Source: Hypoxylon rubiginosum (taxonomy: Eukaryota; Ascomycota; Sordariomycetes; Xylariales; Hypoxylaceae). Taken from it: DNA of 64,000 nucleotides. Location: positions 2,108,001 to 2,172,000 of the forward strand of contig CADCXA010000006.1 in assembly GCA_902806565.1 (NCBI GenBank), read 5' to 3'. A program made the position numbers and the translations under genes. This document shows, one piece after another, positions 46,512 to 57,153 of the stretch. A model generated the notes under the pieces. It made no database searches, was not told the DNA's origin, and worked only from the letters and a program-made list of their open reading frames with translations. The stretch's first letter is position 1. Each line of letters opens with the position of its first letter.

Positions 46512-48992
46512 CTAGGCTGAAGCAGTGGTGCCGATTGCTTGTTCGTTAGAGGCCTTTTCAAGTAATGGTTCCTCACTAGATTCACCAGCCTCCCTATATT
46601 GTCTGTTTATTTCGCGAGCCCTTTTCATAGATATTTCCGAAGGCTTTCTCCTCAAAATGTGTAACAATGACTTAGCCAGCGAAAGGTCATCCAGGTTAGT
46701 CCGATTCTTGCCTAATTTCTCCTTTAGTTGAGCGATCCGTACTCTCTTGGAATGGGAGAGGCGGGTGATTTCTCGCACGGTTCGTTGGTTCGTCTCTAGA
46801 CCTATTTGCTCCATGTGTTGCATAACCCTAACCGCTTCCCTTATGTGGTTCTCTCTCAGAAGCGTCCCGATCACTACGTTCCACGTAGTGATATTGGGCG
46901 TAATACCCTCCTTGATCATCCTAACGAGTGTAACGATTACCAATTGAGGGTGCCGGTGATTTCTGAGACCGTTCATCAGTATTGTGTAGGTGCGAAGCAA
47001 CTGCGAGGGATGGCGTATGTCTTTGCTATATCGCCTGTGCTCGATAGTTGCTTCGTGGAGTATCTGGAGACCATCCCTAACCGACGATCTAAACTGTAAA
47101 AAATCCCGTAAAAAGATGTTGAAAATCGCGGTACCATGGTCTTTGACAAGGTTAACTACAGTTCGATCACCCTTACGCAACAGTTCCTTGAAGAGGTGGT
47201 AGTAAGCCCTCAGAGGTCCCAGACTCTTGATGGATCGCAGATGGGCCTTGAACATCAGGCTCAAGGTGATGCTGCCTGGCTGCATGAGTAGTCGATCTGG
47301 AAGTGGTGCTAAGGTGGCTGCTAGTCGATCCATTTGCGATAAATGAGCTGGCAGCTGCTTTTTTACGTCGAGAACAAGCAAATTCTCCAGAGGGTATCGA
47401 GTGAGTTTTTGCAAGGGGGCGAGGCGGAAGAATTTTGTATAGATTTGAACCATGAAACGCCACGCCATCTTGCAATTCTCTTTCCGGCTTGTTCGCGATG
47501 ATCTCTCGGACTTATTGTGAAATTCGTTCATTTGGTATATGGAATCTAGTAGGTCATTGATTAGATACGGAGACCAAGACTTGCTAGCACTGATCGCATT
47601 GACAACGCGCTGAAGAGATTCGACATCCACAGCTTCTTTCGCCCCGTTGAGGAGTATAGAAAACACCTGCACATCCGGTTGGATGCGTCGTTGAATTAGG
47701 AGGTTGAATATGTTCCATGCAACCTCGACACGGCCACGAACGCAGAAATTCCGCATAAGTGCAGATAGTCCTAAGAGGTTTGGACGAAAGCCGAGGTCTA
47801 AGAGCAATTTGAATAGCTCGTCTGGCGCAGCTTCATCATCTGGCAACTTGTCCTCTGCTTTCAAGTTGAGGAGGGTGGTGCAAACGCTGGCAGCTGCGGG
47901 CGAATTGATGTCGAACCCACGCTTGTACCGCAGAGAGTGAAGCAGTGAAGCAGCTTTGGCTTTGTACATGGAATGTTGAGCGAAACAACTTGCGAAGTGT
48001 AGCGATGTATTCCAGTGAAGTGGATGCTCGACCGTTTTCAAGGCTTCATAGAGCTCAAGCACCCGGAGTGTGGGTAGCCAAGACATGACTTTTCGGATTA
48101 TCGTTTGCTCTAGAGATATATACCTCGGTGGGCTATTCTCAAGTAGAAAAAAGACGAGCTCTGTGAGTTGCTCTTGTCCGGCACGGCCGACTATCTCACT
48201 ATCAGAAATCTGGAAAAGGAGATAAGTTGCGTCCTCTAGGATGTAGCTTGGGCACGATGTAGAGTGAAAAGATGACTGTATAAAACTCGGTAGCGTGCCA
48301 GGGCTTGTACGAAGCACGGATAATATCGTCTGTGGCCAGAGAGACGCGCGCCTTTGATGGTCTAATCTGTGCCACGCATCCTTCATGATCAGTTGATCGA
48401 AAGTGGTGTTAGTCTCGAGAGAGCCCCCTTTCTTCCGCAAAAGATCCTTGAAATTGGTTTTCCATTCATGATATAGATCAAGTCGTATCGCCGCTTCTTC
48501 CAATGAATCCCGCCCCCATAGTAGCCGTTCTAGTTGTGTAACCGCATGGCGTGTTTCTTCACGCGTTAGACCATAGAAGCGTATTATGTCGTCGTAGACA
48601 ACATTATAATTTCCAAGAGATGCCAGTATTTTGCTCTTCAGATCTCGAGGCGACCGGACCGGCATTCTATCGGCCAAGAGGGGCCGGCGCCGGGGAGTAA
48701 ATTTCTTTACATGTCCATCCCACCGAGGCGTTGTTTTTACGCCTGCCTCATATTGCAGTTGTTGCGCGTCCAGCCCCCTAGAGCAACTGGGTGGTTTCGG
48801 TCTGTTGCCGATCGGAAAATCATCTTTGACAGCGAATCTCTGTCGTTCTTCCGATGGACTCCATATTGGTTGCGAACCCGACGTTGGCGCTGCCGCAGCT
48901 CGGGTATGTAATTGGAAATTGGGTTTCAGCTGTTTGTTTTGGAGTCGAGAAAGACGACCTATGCATCGTTGGCATATAAACGGCGTGGACAT
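46512..48992 (-). CDS. Pentatricopeptide-repeat protein, mitochondrial, 826 aa
   Basis: Probably binds a mitochondrial transcript (stability, processing or translation). Single exon from ATG 48992. The N-terminus (ICQRCIGRLSRLQ, then LHTRAAAAPTS) is basic, hydroxylated and free of acidic residues, as expected for a mitochondrial presequence. PPR-like helix pairs are clearest around residues 395-450 (RPNLLGLSALMRNFCVRGR, then IQPDVQVFSILLNGAKE) and 660-735 (TYTILMNGLRNHRHPQLV, then TPNITTWNVVIGTLLRENH). The region between is helical with divergent repeats, and the tail is acidic. I cannot say which characterised fungal PPR factor is the orthologue. Divergent from the CWF18 gene. Confidence 0.85.
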   Translation of the reverse strand: MSTPFICQRCIGRLSRLQNKQLKPNFQLHTRAAAAPTSGSQPIWSPSEERQRFAVKDDFPIGNRPKPPSCSRGLDAQQLQYEAGVKTTPRWDGHVKKFTPRRRPLLADRMPVRSPRDLKSKILASLGNYNVVYDDIIRFYGLTREETRHAVTQLERLLWGRDSLEEAAIRLDLYHEWKTNFKDLLRKKGGSLETNTTFDQLIMKDAWHRLDHQRRASLWPQTILSVLRTSPGTLPSFIQSSFHSTSCPSYILEDATYLLFQISDSEIVGRAGQEQLTELVFFLLENSPPRYISLEQTIIRKVMSWLPTLRVLELYEALKTVEHPLHWNTSLHFASCFAQHSMYKAKAASLLHSLRYKRGFDINSPAAASVCTTLLNLKAEDKLPDDEAAPDELFKLLLDLGFRPNLLGLSALMRNFCVRGRVEVAWNIFNLLIQRRIQPDVQVFSILLNGAKEAVDVESLQRVVNAISASKSWSPYLINDLLDSIYQMNEFHNKSERSSRTSRKENCKMAWRFMVQIYTKFFRLAPLQKLTRYPLENLLVLDVKKQLPAHLSQMDRLAATLAPLPDRLLMQPGSITLSLMFKAHLRSIKSLGPLRAYYHLFKELLRKGDRTVVNLVKDHGTAIFNIFLRDFLQFRSSVRDGLQILHEATIEHRRYSKDIRHPSQLLRTYTILMNGLRNHRHPQLVIVTLVRMIKEGITPNITTWNVVIGTLLRENHIREAVRVMQHMEQIGLETNQRTVREITRLSHSKRVRIAQLKEKLGKNRTNLDDLSLAKSLLHILRRKPSEISMKRAREINRQYREAGESSEEPLLEKASNEQAIGTTASA

Positions 48993-49485
48993 TGAGGTAT
49001 GGAGAAATTGGACGCCGACGTAGCTGATGAGTTTCGATTGCTATATTGGTCTGTATGGTTTGCGAGGGCGTTCGTGGCTATGGAGGAGGCATTATTTGGT
49101 GCCTGATCTGATGCAAAGAATAGACAAGAATTGAGGTGTGAGGGAGATATGGTAACACGCCAAAGGTGCTAGAAACTGAACGAAGTATAATATGTACAAT
49201 AATTTAAAGAAGACGGTTTCTTCGAGACGTTTAAAATGCAAAGCTCCGGCGCAAATATTGAAGGTTGAGCAGCGAATTCCCTTATCGGATTCTTCACGTC
49301 TTATCGATAAGCCGTTTTTACCCCTGCATCCTCAAAGCCGCCATTAATTCAATACCTCCTGCACTTGAATCCTTTTTAAGCTTCAATAAATAGCTGGTAC
49401 ATATAAACAGCCGGTATATGGGACGACTCTACAGGCCACCTCCCATTTTCTTAATCGACAAGAAAAACACAGAAAAACCCCCAGA
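48993..49485. promoter_or_regulatory. Shared divergent promoter, PPR gene / CWF18
   Basis: A 493-bp region between opposite start codons; contains both promoters by position. A GATAAG/CTTATC pair occurs near 49280-49310, possibly GATA-factor sites, which is speculative. Confidence 0.45.
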
Positions 49486-50154
49486 ATGTCGACGTCACAT
49501 GCGACCCTCAGCGCGGCGGCCGACGACCGCAAATCGCGGCTCGCCAAGCTCAAGAACCTGAAGCGCAAGCAACCCGCCGACGAGATCGCGCCCCCGGAAT
49601 CCGAGCGCTCGGCCTCGCCGCCGTCGTCCGCCGTCGCAGCAGAACAGGCGCAAGAGCCCGAACTGACGGACGCCACGACGCGCCTCCACCTGTCCGGCCG
49701 CAACTACGACGCCGAGACCAAGGGCCCGAAGCTGGGGTTCGAGGCGCCGCCCACGCTGGGCATGGAGGGCCCGACGCTGGAGGAGCAGGCGGCCGAGGTG
49801 GAGGCCGAGATCAAGCGGAAGGCGGCCGAGGAGGCCAACGACGATAAAGGTGTCGACCTGTTCAAGCTGCAGCCCAAGAAGCCCAATTGGGACCTCAAGA
49901 GGGACCTGGACAAGAAGCTCGAGGTCCTGAACACGCGCACCGACAACGCTATCGCGAAGCTGGTGCGGGAGCGCATCGGAAACGCCCAGGCCGCCGCCAG
50001 GAAGACGGCTAAGCCGGTCGAGAACGGCGACGACGAGAGGAGCGGAGAAGCTACGGGTATGGATGGTGTTGCTTTGGTAGAGGGCGTCAGGGTGCGAGAG
50101 AGGGAGGAAGAGGAAGATGAGCGAAGGGAGCGAGAAGATGAGGACCTAGCATAA
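49486..50154 (+). CDS. CWF18: Spliceosome-associated protein Cwf18 (CCDC12 family), 222 aa
   Basis: Component of the Prp19/Cdc5-associated spliceosomal complex; nuclear. Single exon. The N-terminal helix DDRKSRLAKLKNLKRKQP and LSGRNYDAETKGPKLGFEAP match the family's KERL..LR and RNY.PED.DLK elements. The diagnostic core is VDLFKLQPKKPNWDLKRDLD followed by KKLEVLNTRTDNAIAKLVRE, near identical in order to human CCDC12. The tail is a charged Glu/Arg-rich coil. Its stop codon lies only 160 bp from that of the convergent zinc-knuckle gene, so 3' ends probably interdigitate. Confidence 0.92.
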   Translation: MSTSHATLSAAADDRKSRLAKLKNLKRKQPADEIAPPESERSASPPSSAVAAEQAQEPELTDATTRLHLSGRNYDAETKGPKLGFEAPPTLGMEGPTLEEQAAEVEAEIKRKAAEEANDDKGVDLFKLQPKKPNWDLKRDLDKKLEVLNTRTDNAIAKLVRERIGNAQAAARKTAKPVENGDDERSGEATGMDGVALVEGVRVREREEEEDERREREDEDLA

Positions 50155-50313
50155 GGCTTCTAGGAATCAAGACTTATTTACGTGTATGCATGGCTACGGC
50201 GTTTGGTTCACATCAACGGAAGGAAAATAAAATAAACAGAAGGGACTACAGTTGTATAGGCTCTAGAAGATCTGATATTCCCTGAACCTAAAGAGTATGA
50301 TACCCAATTCTAT

Positions 50314-51331
50314 CTAGCGACTCGTGTTCATTGCCTGCGTTAGAGCCAATCTCTTGGAGAATGGACTTAGACTTCGTTCTCGTCGTTCGGCCTTCCGAGG
50401 GGGCGCCTCTTCCCTTCTGCGGTCGCCTCCTCGAGTAGGTGCTGGTTCCCGATCTGCTCGCCTGTTGTGCTGTCTCGAAGGGCTTCTACCACGCCTCTTA
50501 GGCTGGTCTCGTGACCTAGAGCGGAAGTGGCGAGGATCGCGCCGGGGTGGCGACCTACTAGGACTTGAAGAATATCTCCTCCGTCGGCTACGGATAGATT
50601 CATGATCTGCTGGCTCATCTCTTGCGCTACGCCGGCTTCGTACGGGACTGACTTCTCGAGTGGGTGATCTTGATCCCCTACTCAAAACGTCGGAATGGCG
50701 ATCATCTCTAGCCCCCTTTGGAGGGTTTGGTGAATGACGCCTCTCATCGTCGCTGGCGGAACTGTATGATTGTTTCCGAGAAGCATGGCTGACTGATGAC
50801 GGACCCTTATGGCCTCTTCCGGGACCGTCTGGAAGAGCGGCGGAAGATTGTTGAGCCTGGGGTGGCGGTGAAAGAGATCGCCTAGTGGATATGGAAGACA
50901 CGGAATCATAGGAAGATGTTCTCGCGCGTTTCGGGGATGCGGCATCTGAGTCATCTTCGTCTAAGCTCCGTTTCTTTGCCCTTTCAGCCTCTATCTTGGC
51001 GAGTTCCTCATCAGCGATGCCTTTCCTGTGACATGGTTAGTGAAACACCGAGTCGAGAAATTTCTAAGAGGTGCGCACTTCTTCTGCAGAGCGTCTGACA
51101 CATCGCTGGCCAATTTTGGAACCAGCTTGGGGTTCAAGAGCTGCTGCGTACGAGACGGCCGAGGGACGTAGGGCCTCTCCTGTGTTGATGCCTTGCACTC
51201 GTACGAGTAGTGACGTGCTGAGATTGTTAATAGAAACTCGTAAAGCTATACGGGGCAGACTTATCTCTCTTCAGGCATTTTTGACACTGGACGCTCGCGG
51301 GCGTTGATTTTGTCGGGCCCCTTCGATACAT
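50314..51331 (-). CDS. Zinc-knuckle (ZCCHC10-like) protein with RS-rich tail, about 305 aa
   Basis: Probable RNA-binding protein of the mRNA splicing/processing machinery. Exons on the minus strand are 51331-51265, 51217-51079 and 51025-50314. Exon 1 gives VQCQKCLKR and exon 2 HYSYECKA, together a CCHC knuckle, then ERPYVPRPSRTQQLLNPKL, the family signature. The second intron is normal (GTGCGC...CACAG, branch ACTAACC). The first has no GT at the expected donor: the sequence reads GAGAGATAAGTCTG, so only an AT-AG (or stranger) intron restores frame; without splicing a stop follows 12 codons after the R of CLKR. Exon 3 starts KGIADEELAKIEAERAKKR and becomes a long Arg/Ser/Pro-rich domain (RSRSRDQPKRRGRSPSRQ). 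The Arg/Ser tail and its neighbour CWF18 both point to splicing. Confident of the family, not of the first junction. Confidence 0.75.
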
Positions 51332-53242
51332 GATCGTGAGGCTGACTGGGACTTTTGTAAGGTTGATGAGTATGGGGTTGCTACTTTTGGGACGGCAGTA
51401 TGTATGTCTGAGTGTGTGACAAGCAAGGAAGTATTTAGACGTCTAATTTAAGAAAGAGATAGACAAGAAATGAAAATGTGTTAATGGCTATTAAAATTGG
51501 TTGACGGTAGAATTGAGTGTGATTATTGAATCTTTCTGAGTGGCATTGGCTGATTAACGATTAACGATGGTTGTATTTCTCTCTGTATCGAGAGCCTTGG
51601 GGACTTTTCGGTGGTACAACAGTTACGCATGTGGCGGTGCAGAATCTCGGGTTACCACAGCTTACCTACATGTACCCGCATACCTTATCAGCTTATGTAT
51701 GTAGTACGATAAAGCACCCGCAGAGTCGCAGAGTCGCAGACCCGCAAGCAGAAAGCCAGCCACAGGCCACTTCAATTTTTTGTACTCACCTGAAACCCCA
51801 ATTAAGGTATGGGTCCCCCACATTGGCAGGCTTGGAATTTGACACGGGCTGCACGGGGCTGCACAGGCCACTTGATATGGCAACAGGCAGTACACTAGTG
51901 CTAAAAAGGAGACCTAACCAGCCGCAATCAGGGGAGAAAGACGGTTGACACGGCTCCTACCGGTAGGTACCTAGAGACTGAGCTAACTCGCTAATTAGCG
52001 CCTCCCCAAAGATCTGCTAGAAAAGCCCTGCCATTTTTAATCCATACCGAAAAAAAGACAGGGCCCGGTCTTAAGAAAGATTGGGAAATCCAAACCTTGA
52101 TTTCACTTCTCCTGTTCACTTGTTCTACGTTATGATTTCTACCTACTTTAGGTACATAACATAAACCTCATTTTCGCTCCTTTGCCTTTTTGGAGCATAC
52201 GACGAAATACCAACAGTTTCGCTCCCTCTCCTTATAGAATAAGGCTGAGTGCGACAGGGAGCGCGATCTCAGCGCGAGCGCATCCGCATCGGCGAAACTA
52301 TTTTGCAAAAAGGATAAGAAAGTGGAAGTGATTCCACCTAATCGAATCGCCTGCAGTGGTCCATGCCCATGCCTATGGTCACCTTATCCTCATCTTCCCA
52401 ACTCTCGCCTAGCTCCGTCACGATTTACTGTAGCAACCACCCGCCTAGACGCCTAGACATACGTCTGTCTTTCATCAGCTCGCATATCGGTGCCTGAGGT
52501 GGCTGACGACTATACCTAAATACGTCCAAATCCTAGATACCGACATACAAATCGCCTGCGCATCATCTCAGATCTTCTGCGACCGAGTCCCCGTTCCAGC
52601 AATAGCCTAGGACTCTTATGCGACTGTTCGTGCAACCCAACTTCTTCTACACACCACCAATCCTATGCCTATCCTGTGGTATATCCTATCTCATCCAATC
52701 CAATGACCTAACTTTGACCTGGCCTGCCTTTGGTCTACCTATCTACCCATCTGCCTGCCCTACCCGTCCCTTCCCTTCCCTTCCTATCCCACCCTTTGCA
52801 TCCCACCCGGTCTTTTCCCCTGCTCGTGCTGACAGCAGCCCTATTCTAGTCTCCGTCCTCTCCACCACCATCAAGCGGCGCCTCTATATTGTTCGCTGTT
52901 GGCAGCTTAAGTCAAATCGATAATCTCGGGCCTCTAACCATCCATCCCTCTTTTTGCGCCTTTGAACCTGACGATAACGTTTTCGAGATACCTTCAACTA
53001 TCACGACAATGATTAGCCGTATTTCGTACTCCCCGAGGGCTGCTTTTATTCATTTTCTTTCCTGATTTCCGGCCGTTCTAACGTTCCGCCGAAGGCCATC
53101 GGATACCTCGATCGTTAAACATCTCGTTCGTTCGGGGTTCTTCAGAGTGTGCGAGTGCAATACACTTGTTTCTGTCATTACCGTGGTCCGCATTATCCAA
53201 CGTACTAAGCGGTACACCTCTTCTTACGGGTTTCTATAAATC
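51332..53242. other. Intergenic / promoters of two divergent genes
   Basis: About 1.9 kb between the zinc-knuckle gene (leftward) and the R3H-SUZ gene (rightward). It contains three CAGAGTCG/CAGACCCG-type units near 51721-51745 and a GGTAGGTACCTAG word near 51963. A pyrimidine-rich tract at about 52740-52815 (CCCTTCCCTT words) is typical of fungal core promoters and suggests a long leader for the R3H gene. No coding sequence is supported. Confidence 0.5.
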
Positions 53243-55945
53243 ATGGCGACCGTACCGGCGGCGAATGCTGGTCCAAAAAAATTGTCATTTGCTAAGGTAT
53301 GTACTGTCTAGAGTTACGACCGAAAAAGAAAATAACTGGGCGCATTGGTTTTCCCTCCTCTCGATAAGTTGCAGCTAACAATAATGTCAGGTTGTTGCAT
53401 CCAATCCTAAGGAGAACATTCCCATTGTTTCCGCTACCCGAGTCGCTGTCCCTACTATGGATCATCCGCAGCGTGTGCAGTCTTCTGCCGCTCCCGTAAA
53501 AACAGCTGCGGAGACCAAGGAAGTTTCTGCGGGTACTCCCAAAGTTGGCGCGAAACCCCCTTCGGTTCCTACGGAAAACGGCGCACCGGCTGCTCTCCCT
53601 CTCAGGATTAATAACACGAAAACTACGGAGGACGGGAAAGATCTGCATATATCGTCTTCCGGCGCTAGCACTACAACCACACCAAGCCTTGTCGTGAATG
53701 GCTCTTCCTCATCTATAGGCGAGTCGCATAGCAAAAACGACAATGCAACATCGGTGTCAGATGACGCTTCGCAAAGGGCGGATTCCAACTCCGAGTTAGG
53801 CACCAAGGCGCCGAGTCTCGACGGAAAAAGCATCACCTCGGGAACTACATTTGCCCTCGACGAGAAGGAGTCCCTCCGTCCCGACGATAGCGCGAGCGTG
53901 AAGGCATCTGCGGAGGATGATGAAGCTTTTTCTGTGAGAGGTTCTCTGATCGCCAACTCCCGCTTCGGCTCCGAAGGGCCTCGGATACATCGCCTTCGTC
54001 TTGGCGACATGCCTGAAAGACGGATTGTTCAGATACTTCCCGAGTCGCAAGACCAAGGGGTTGCGACCCCTCAGAGCGGCGCCTCCAGCCAGCCACCCCC
54101 TGTTGAGCAGCCTCAGGCTTTAGGTATAGTGAATGGGTCGTCCGACGTGTTCACTTCTGTGTACGGTAAAAATCCCGACGAGAAGTTGCTAGAGGCCATG
54201 CAATCGCCCAAGGATCGAATTTTCTTACTGCGGTTAGAGCAGGATGTGATCAACTTTGTCCTGTCTTCCAAGTAAGTAGAGAAGTAAACTCTCATCGATT
54301 ACGACTTTGAAGGCTAACATTGTTCTAGGGAGCCCTATATGGACCTTCCGCCGAACAACTCGTTTTGCAGGATGTTAACTCATAAACTTGCAGACTATTA
54401 TCAAATGACGCATTCTTTCGAGGCTGTTCAAGGCTCCGTTCGTATCTACCGGACTCCGTTCTGCAGAGTGCCTGCGTCTTTGGCTAGTATGGCCGGAATC
54501 AACCCCAACACCACTACTGCCTCGACGCCTCCGGTAGTTTTGCCGAAGAAGATCATGCGGCGTGGCGAGGAGGACGGATCAGGGCAAGGTAGTACTAGCC
54601 CATCAAAAGCAACTTCGGAAATCGGGAGTGATGGTAAAGAAAAGGCACCCACGAAAGAGAAGTAAGTATCACGAACGAGGCATGTGTATATGTGACTGAC
54701 CATATGCCAGGCTTACTAGAGAAGAACGCGAAGAGGCGTACCAGAAGGCCCGCGAGAGGATATTTGGCAATTCAGAGAAACCCGGAGAATCCACACCAGG
54801 TATGCTACTCGATATGTTCACAGCTACTATCTCAAGCCACTAACGTACTTTAATCAGACAACGATGATGCGAATGGCGTGTCTCGAGCCAGCTCCGTATC
54901 AGCGAAAGACAAATCGAATCTCAGCAAGCGTGGGAAGACGGGCAAGCAGCGCAGGGACGATTCCGAGAGTTTTGATTCTCGTTCACAGTATCAGCCGTAT
55001 TACAACCCGCACCAGCCTAATTGGACGCCTCAGTATATTCCCATCGGTCACACGCAGTACGGCACTCCGGTTCAACAGCCTTACCAAAGCCCTATACCTC
55101 AAACCTATGTGCCTCCTGCGCCGGCCTATCCCCCCATGATGCCAAGCAATGCATTTCCCCAGTACGGTAGCATGCCAGTAGTACGTCTTATCCTAATGAA
55201 TTTGGTTGAGCACAGCTGACCCATTTGCCAGTATCCGCCCCCAACCCAGCCTACTCCGCCGCGATACCCCCCGGCCAATGGTGCGATGAATGCATATGGT
55301 GGTGGTCCAACTAATGGTCCGGTCCAAACCCCTCCGCACCAGGCCTGGCAGCCTGGTTTTACTCAGGCGCCAGCAGCCCCTTTTCAAGCCCGTGCTCCTC
55401 AGCCTCCAGCCCAGGGAGGTACGGGACCCCTTGGGATCCCTTATGCATTCGGCCAACTTCCGGTTAACGCCAACCCGCATGATCCGAAGAGCCAGCACCC
55501 AATCCCTGGGAGCTACAATAGACATGCGTTCAACCCCAAGACTCAGTCGTTTGTGCCTAGCAATAGCATGATGCAGGTTCAACCCCCCATTCCTCCGTAT
55601 ACTATCGGTACTCATGGCAGTCCTCAACTCGGTTCACCACATGCTGCCTACAGTGGGTATAGCTCTCCTGCCCAGCCGCAGGCGTATGTAGGCGGACCGG
55701 GATATGGGATGAGTAGGTCTGGATCTAACAATTCTCTGCCGGCCTATCATGCACCTCAGCATCTCCCTCAACACCCGTCGGCTCACTTGCCTCAAGTTCC
55801 ACCCCAAATGCATAACGTGCAAGTGCCACAAATGCCGCAAAAACCGAATATCCCTCCGCCAACCGGGCCAGGTCAGACGTTCACTCACCTTCCTACTTAC
55901 GGCAACCCGGCCACACTACCGCAGAAGCCCCCTTCGGGGATCTAG
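53243..55945 (+). CDS. R3H and SUZ domain RNA-binding protein (Rbs1-like), 797 aa
   Basis: Cytoplasmic RNA-binding regulator related to yeast Rbs1. Exons are 53243-53296, 53391-54271, 54329-54661, 54711-54799, 54858-55180 and 55232-55945; all junctions keep frame. The N-terminus (GPKKLSFAKVVASNPKENIP) and a Ser/Thr/Asp-rich disordered region are followed by the R3H domain at about residues 285-350: FLLRLEQDVINFVLSSKEPY, then FCRMLTHKLADYYQMTH with the R-x3-H motif, and VRIYRTPF. A SUZ motif is spread over exons 3-4: LPKKIMRRG and EEREEAYQKARERIFG. The second half is very rich in Pro, Gln and Tyr (NPHQPNWTPQYIPIG, PQMHNVQVPQMPQKP), prion-like in composition. The last donor is either GTAGTA or GTACGT, which changes one residue. 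Confidence 0.92.
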
Positions 55946-57153
55946 AAAAACCCGAAGAGACCCTGTGACTCTACGAGGATTGGCAATAGCCTGCCGACCA
56001 GTATTCATAGCAGAGGTCTAAAAACATAGTACACGCAACGTAACGCAACCCAGCACGTGCATTAAAAGTTATAGCAAGCATTAGTGGTGTTTATTCTTTT
56101 TTTCGGCGGGGAATTGAACACTTCAGGCGGGATGGATAAATGGTACCTAAATAAGAGGGAGAACGGTGTGAAGACCGGCGTAAATTGGGCGGACGGCTCG
56201 TTGTACGGTTTGTGCAACGGTACATCATTGACCGGCGTTTCGGCGTTAGCGGGCTTTATCAGGGTATCTTGTTCCTAAGCTCAAGACTCTTGTCCTCTCT
56301 GTTGTAGTTTGCGAAGGAGAAGGAGGAGGAAGAGGGGGGAGATAGGTGGCTTACCCCCTTTTTTATTCCTCTTCTGTCCTGAATCTATAGCAGAGGTGTA
56401 TGGCGGATGAAAAGGAATGCGTTATCGTAAGATCTGCATACTATTCCAACTTCAGATAGGAAGTTACAGTCTTCCCCTCTCGCAAACTCGTCTTCTCTAG
56501 GTGTTCATCTCGGCCTATATGTAGCGGGGGGTTCGAGGTGAGTTCCCCCTGACTAGGTTTGCTACGCTCGTGATGTATAGCTATGAGGTAGTAATGGGGT
56601 AGGATGGCGAGAAGATGAAAATGCAGTAGTATTTGTATTGTACAAATGTAGAATAGAGGACATGAAATCAGAGCATTCTTATAACGTCTATCCCGTTCTG
56701 GTGTTTGCTACCACTTGTTGCTTCATACCTACCTACATGTAGATTATGTAGGTATATACTAAGCATGTCACAACTCCTGAGTATGATTTACGGTTATTCA
56801 AGGGGCTATATATCATTTTGAATAGATTCATTGCTGCAACCGCGTTCCGTTCGTTTCCTCTTCCTCTAACCCTAGGATACCTAATCAACCAGGATGCAAA
56901 CGCCTTGTGTTTTTTTCTCGGTGTCTTCGCTATGCTTGCGTGCATGAGATATATGCAAGTAATGGCTATACCCGTCCAAGTCTTCTCGACGAGAATGCTA
57001 GGCAGTCACAAACTTCCACTCCCCATTTTCTCCTGTCCTCTAGGTTCTCTAGAAAATGCTAGCTTGCACATTAATTAGTCGTAGCAGGAGCCTTTTCTCT
57101 TCACACCGTTATCGACTAACTCGACTCGAGAGATCTAATATTTATTGTCTTTC
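55946..57153. other. Intergenic between convergent genes
   Basis: 3' flanks of the R3H-SUZ and eIF3f genes. A GGAGGAGGAAGAGGGGGGAG purine run lies near 56320. Nothing coding supported. Confidence 0.5.
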
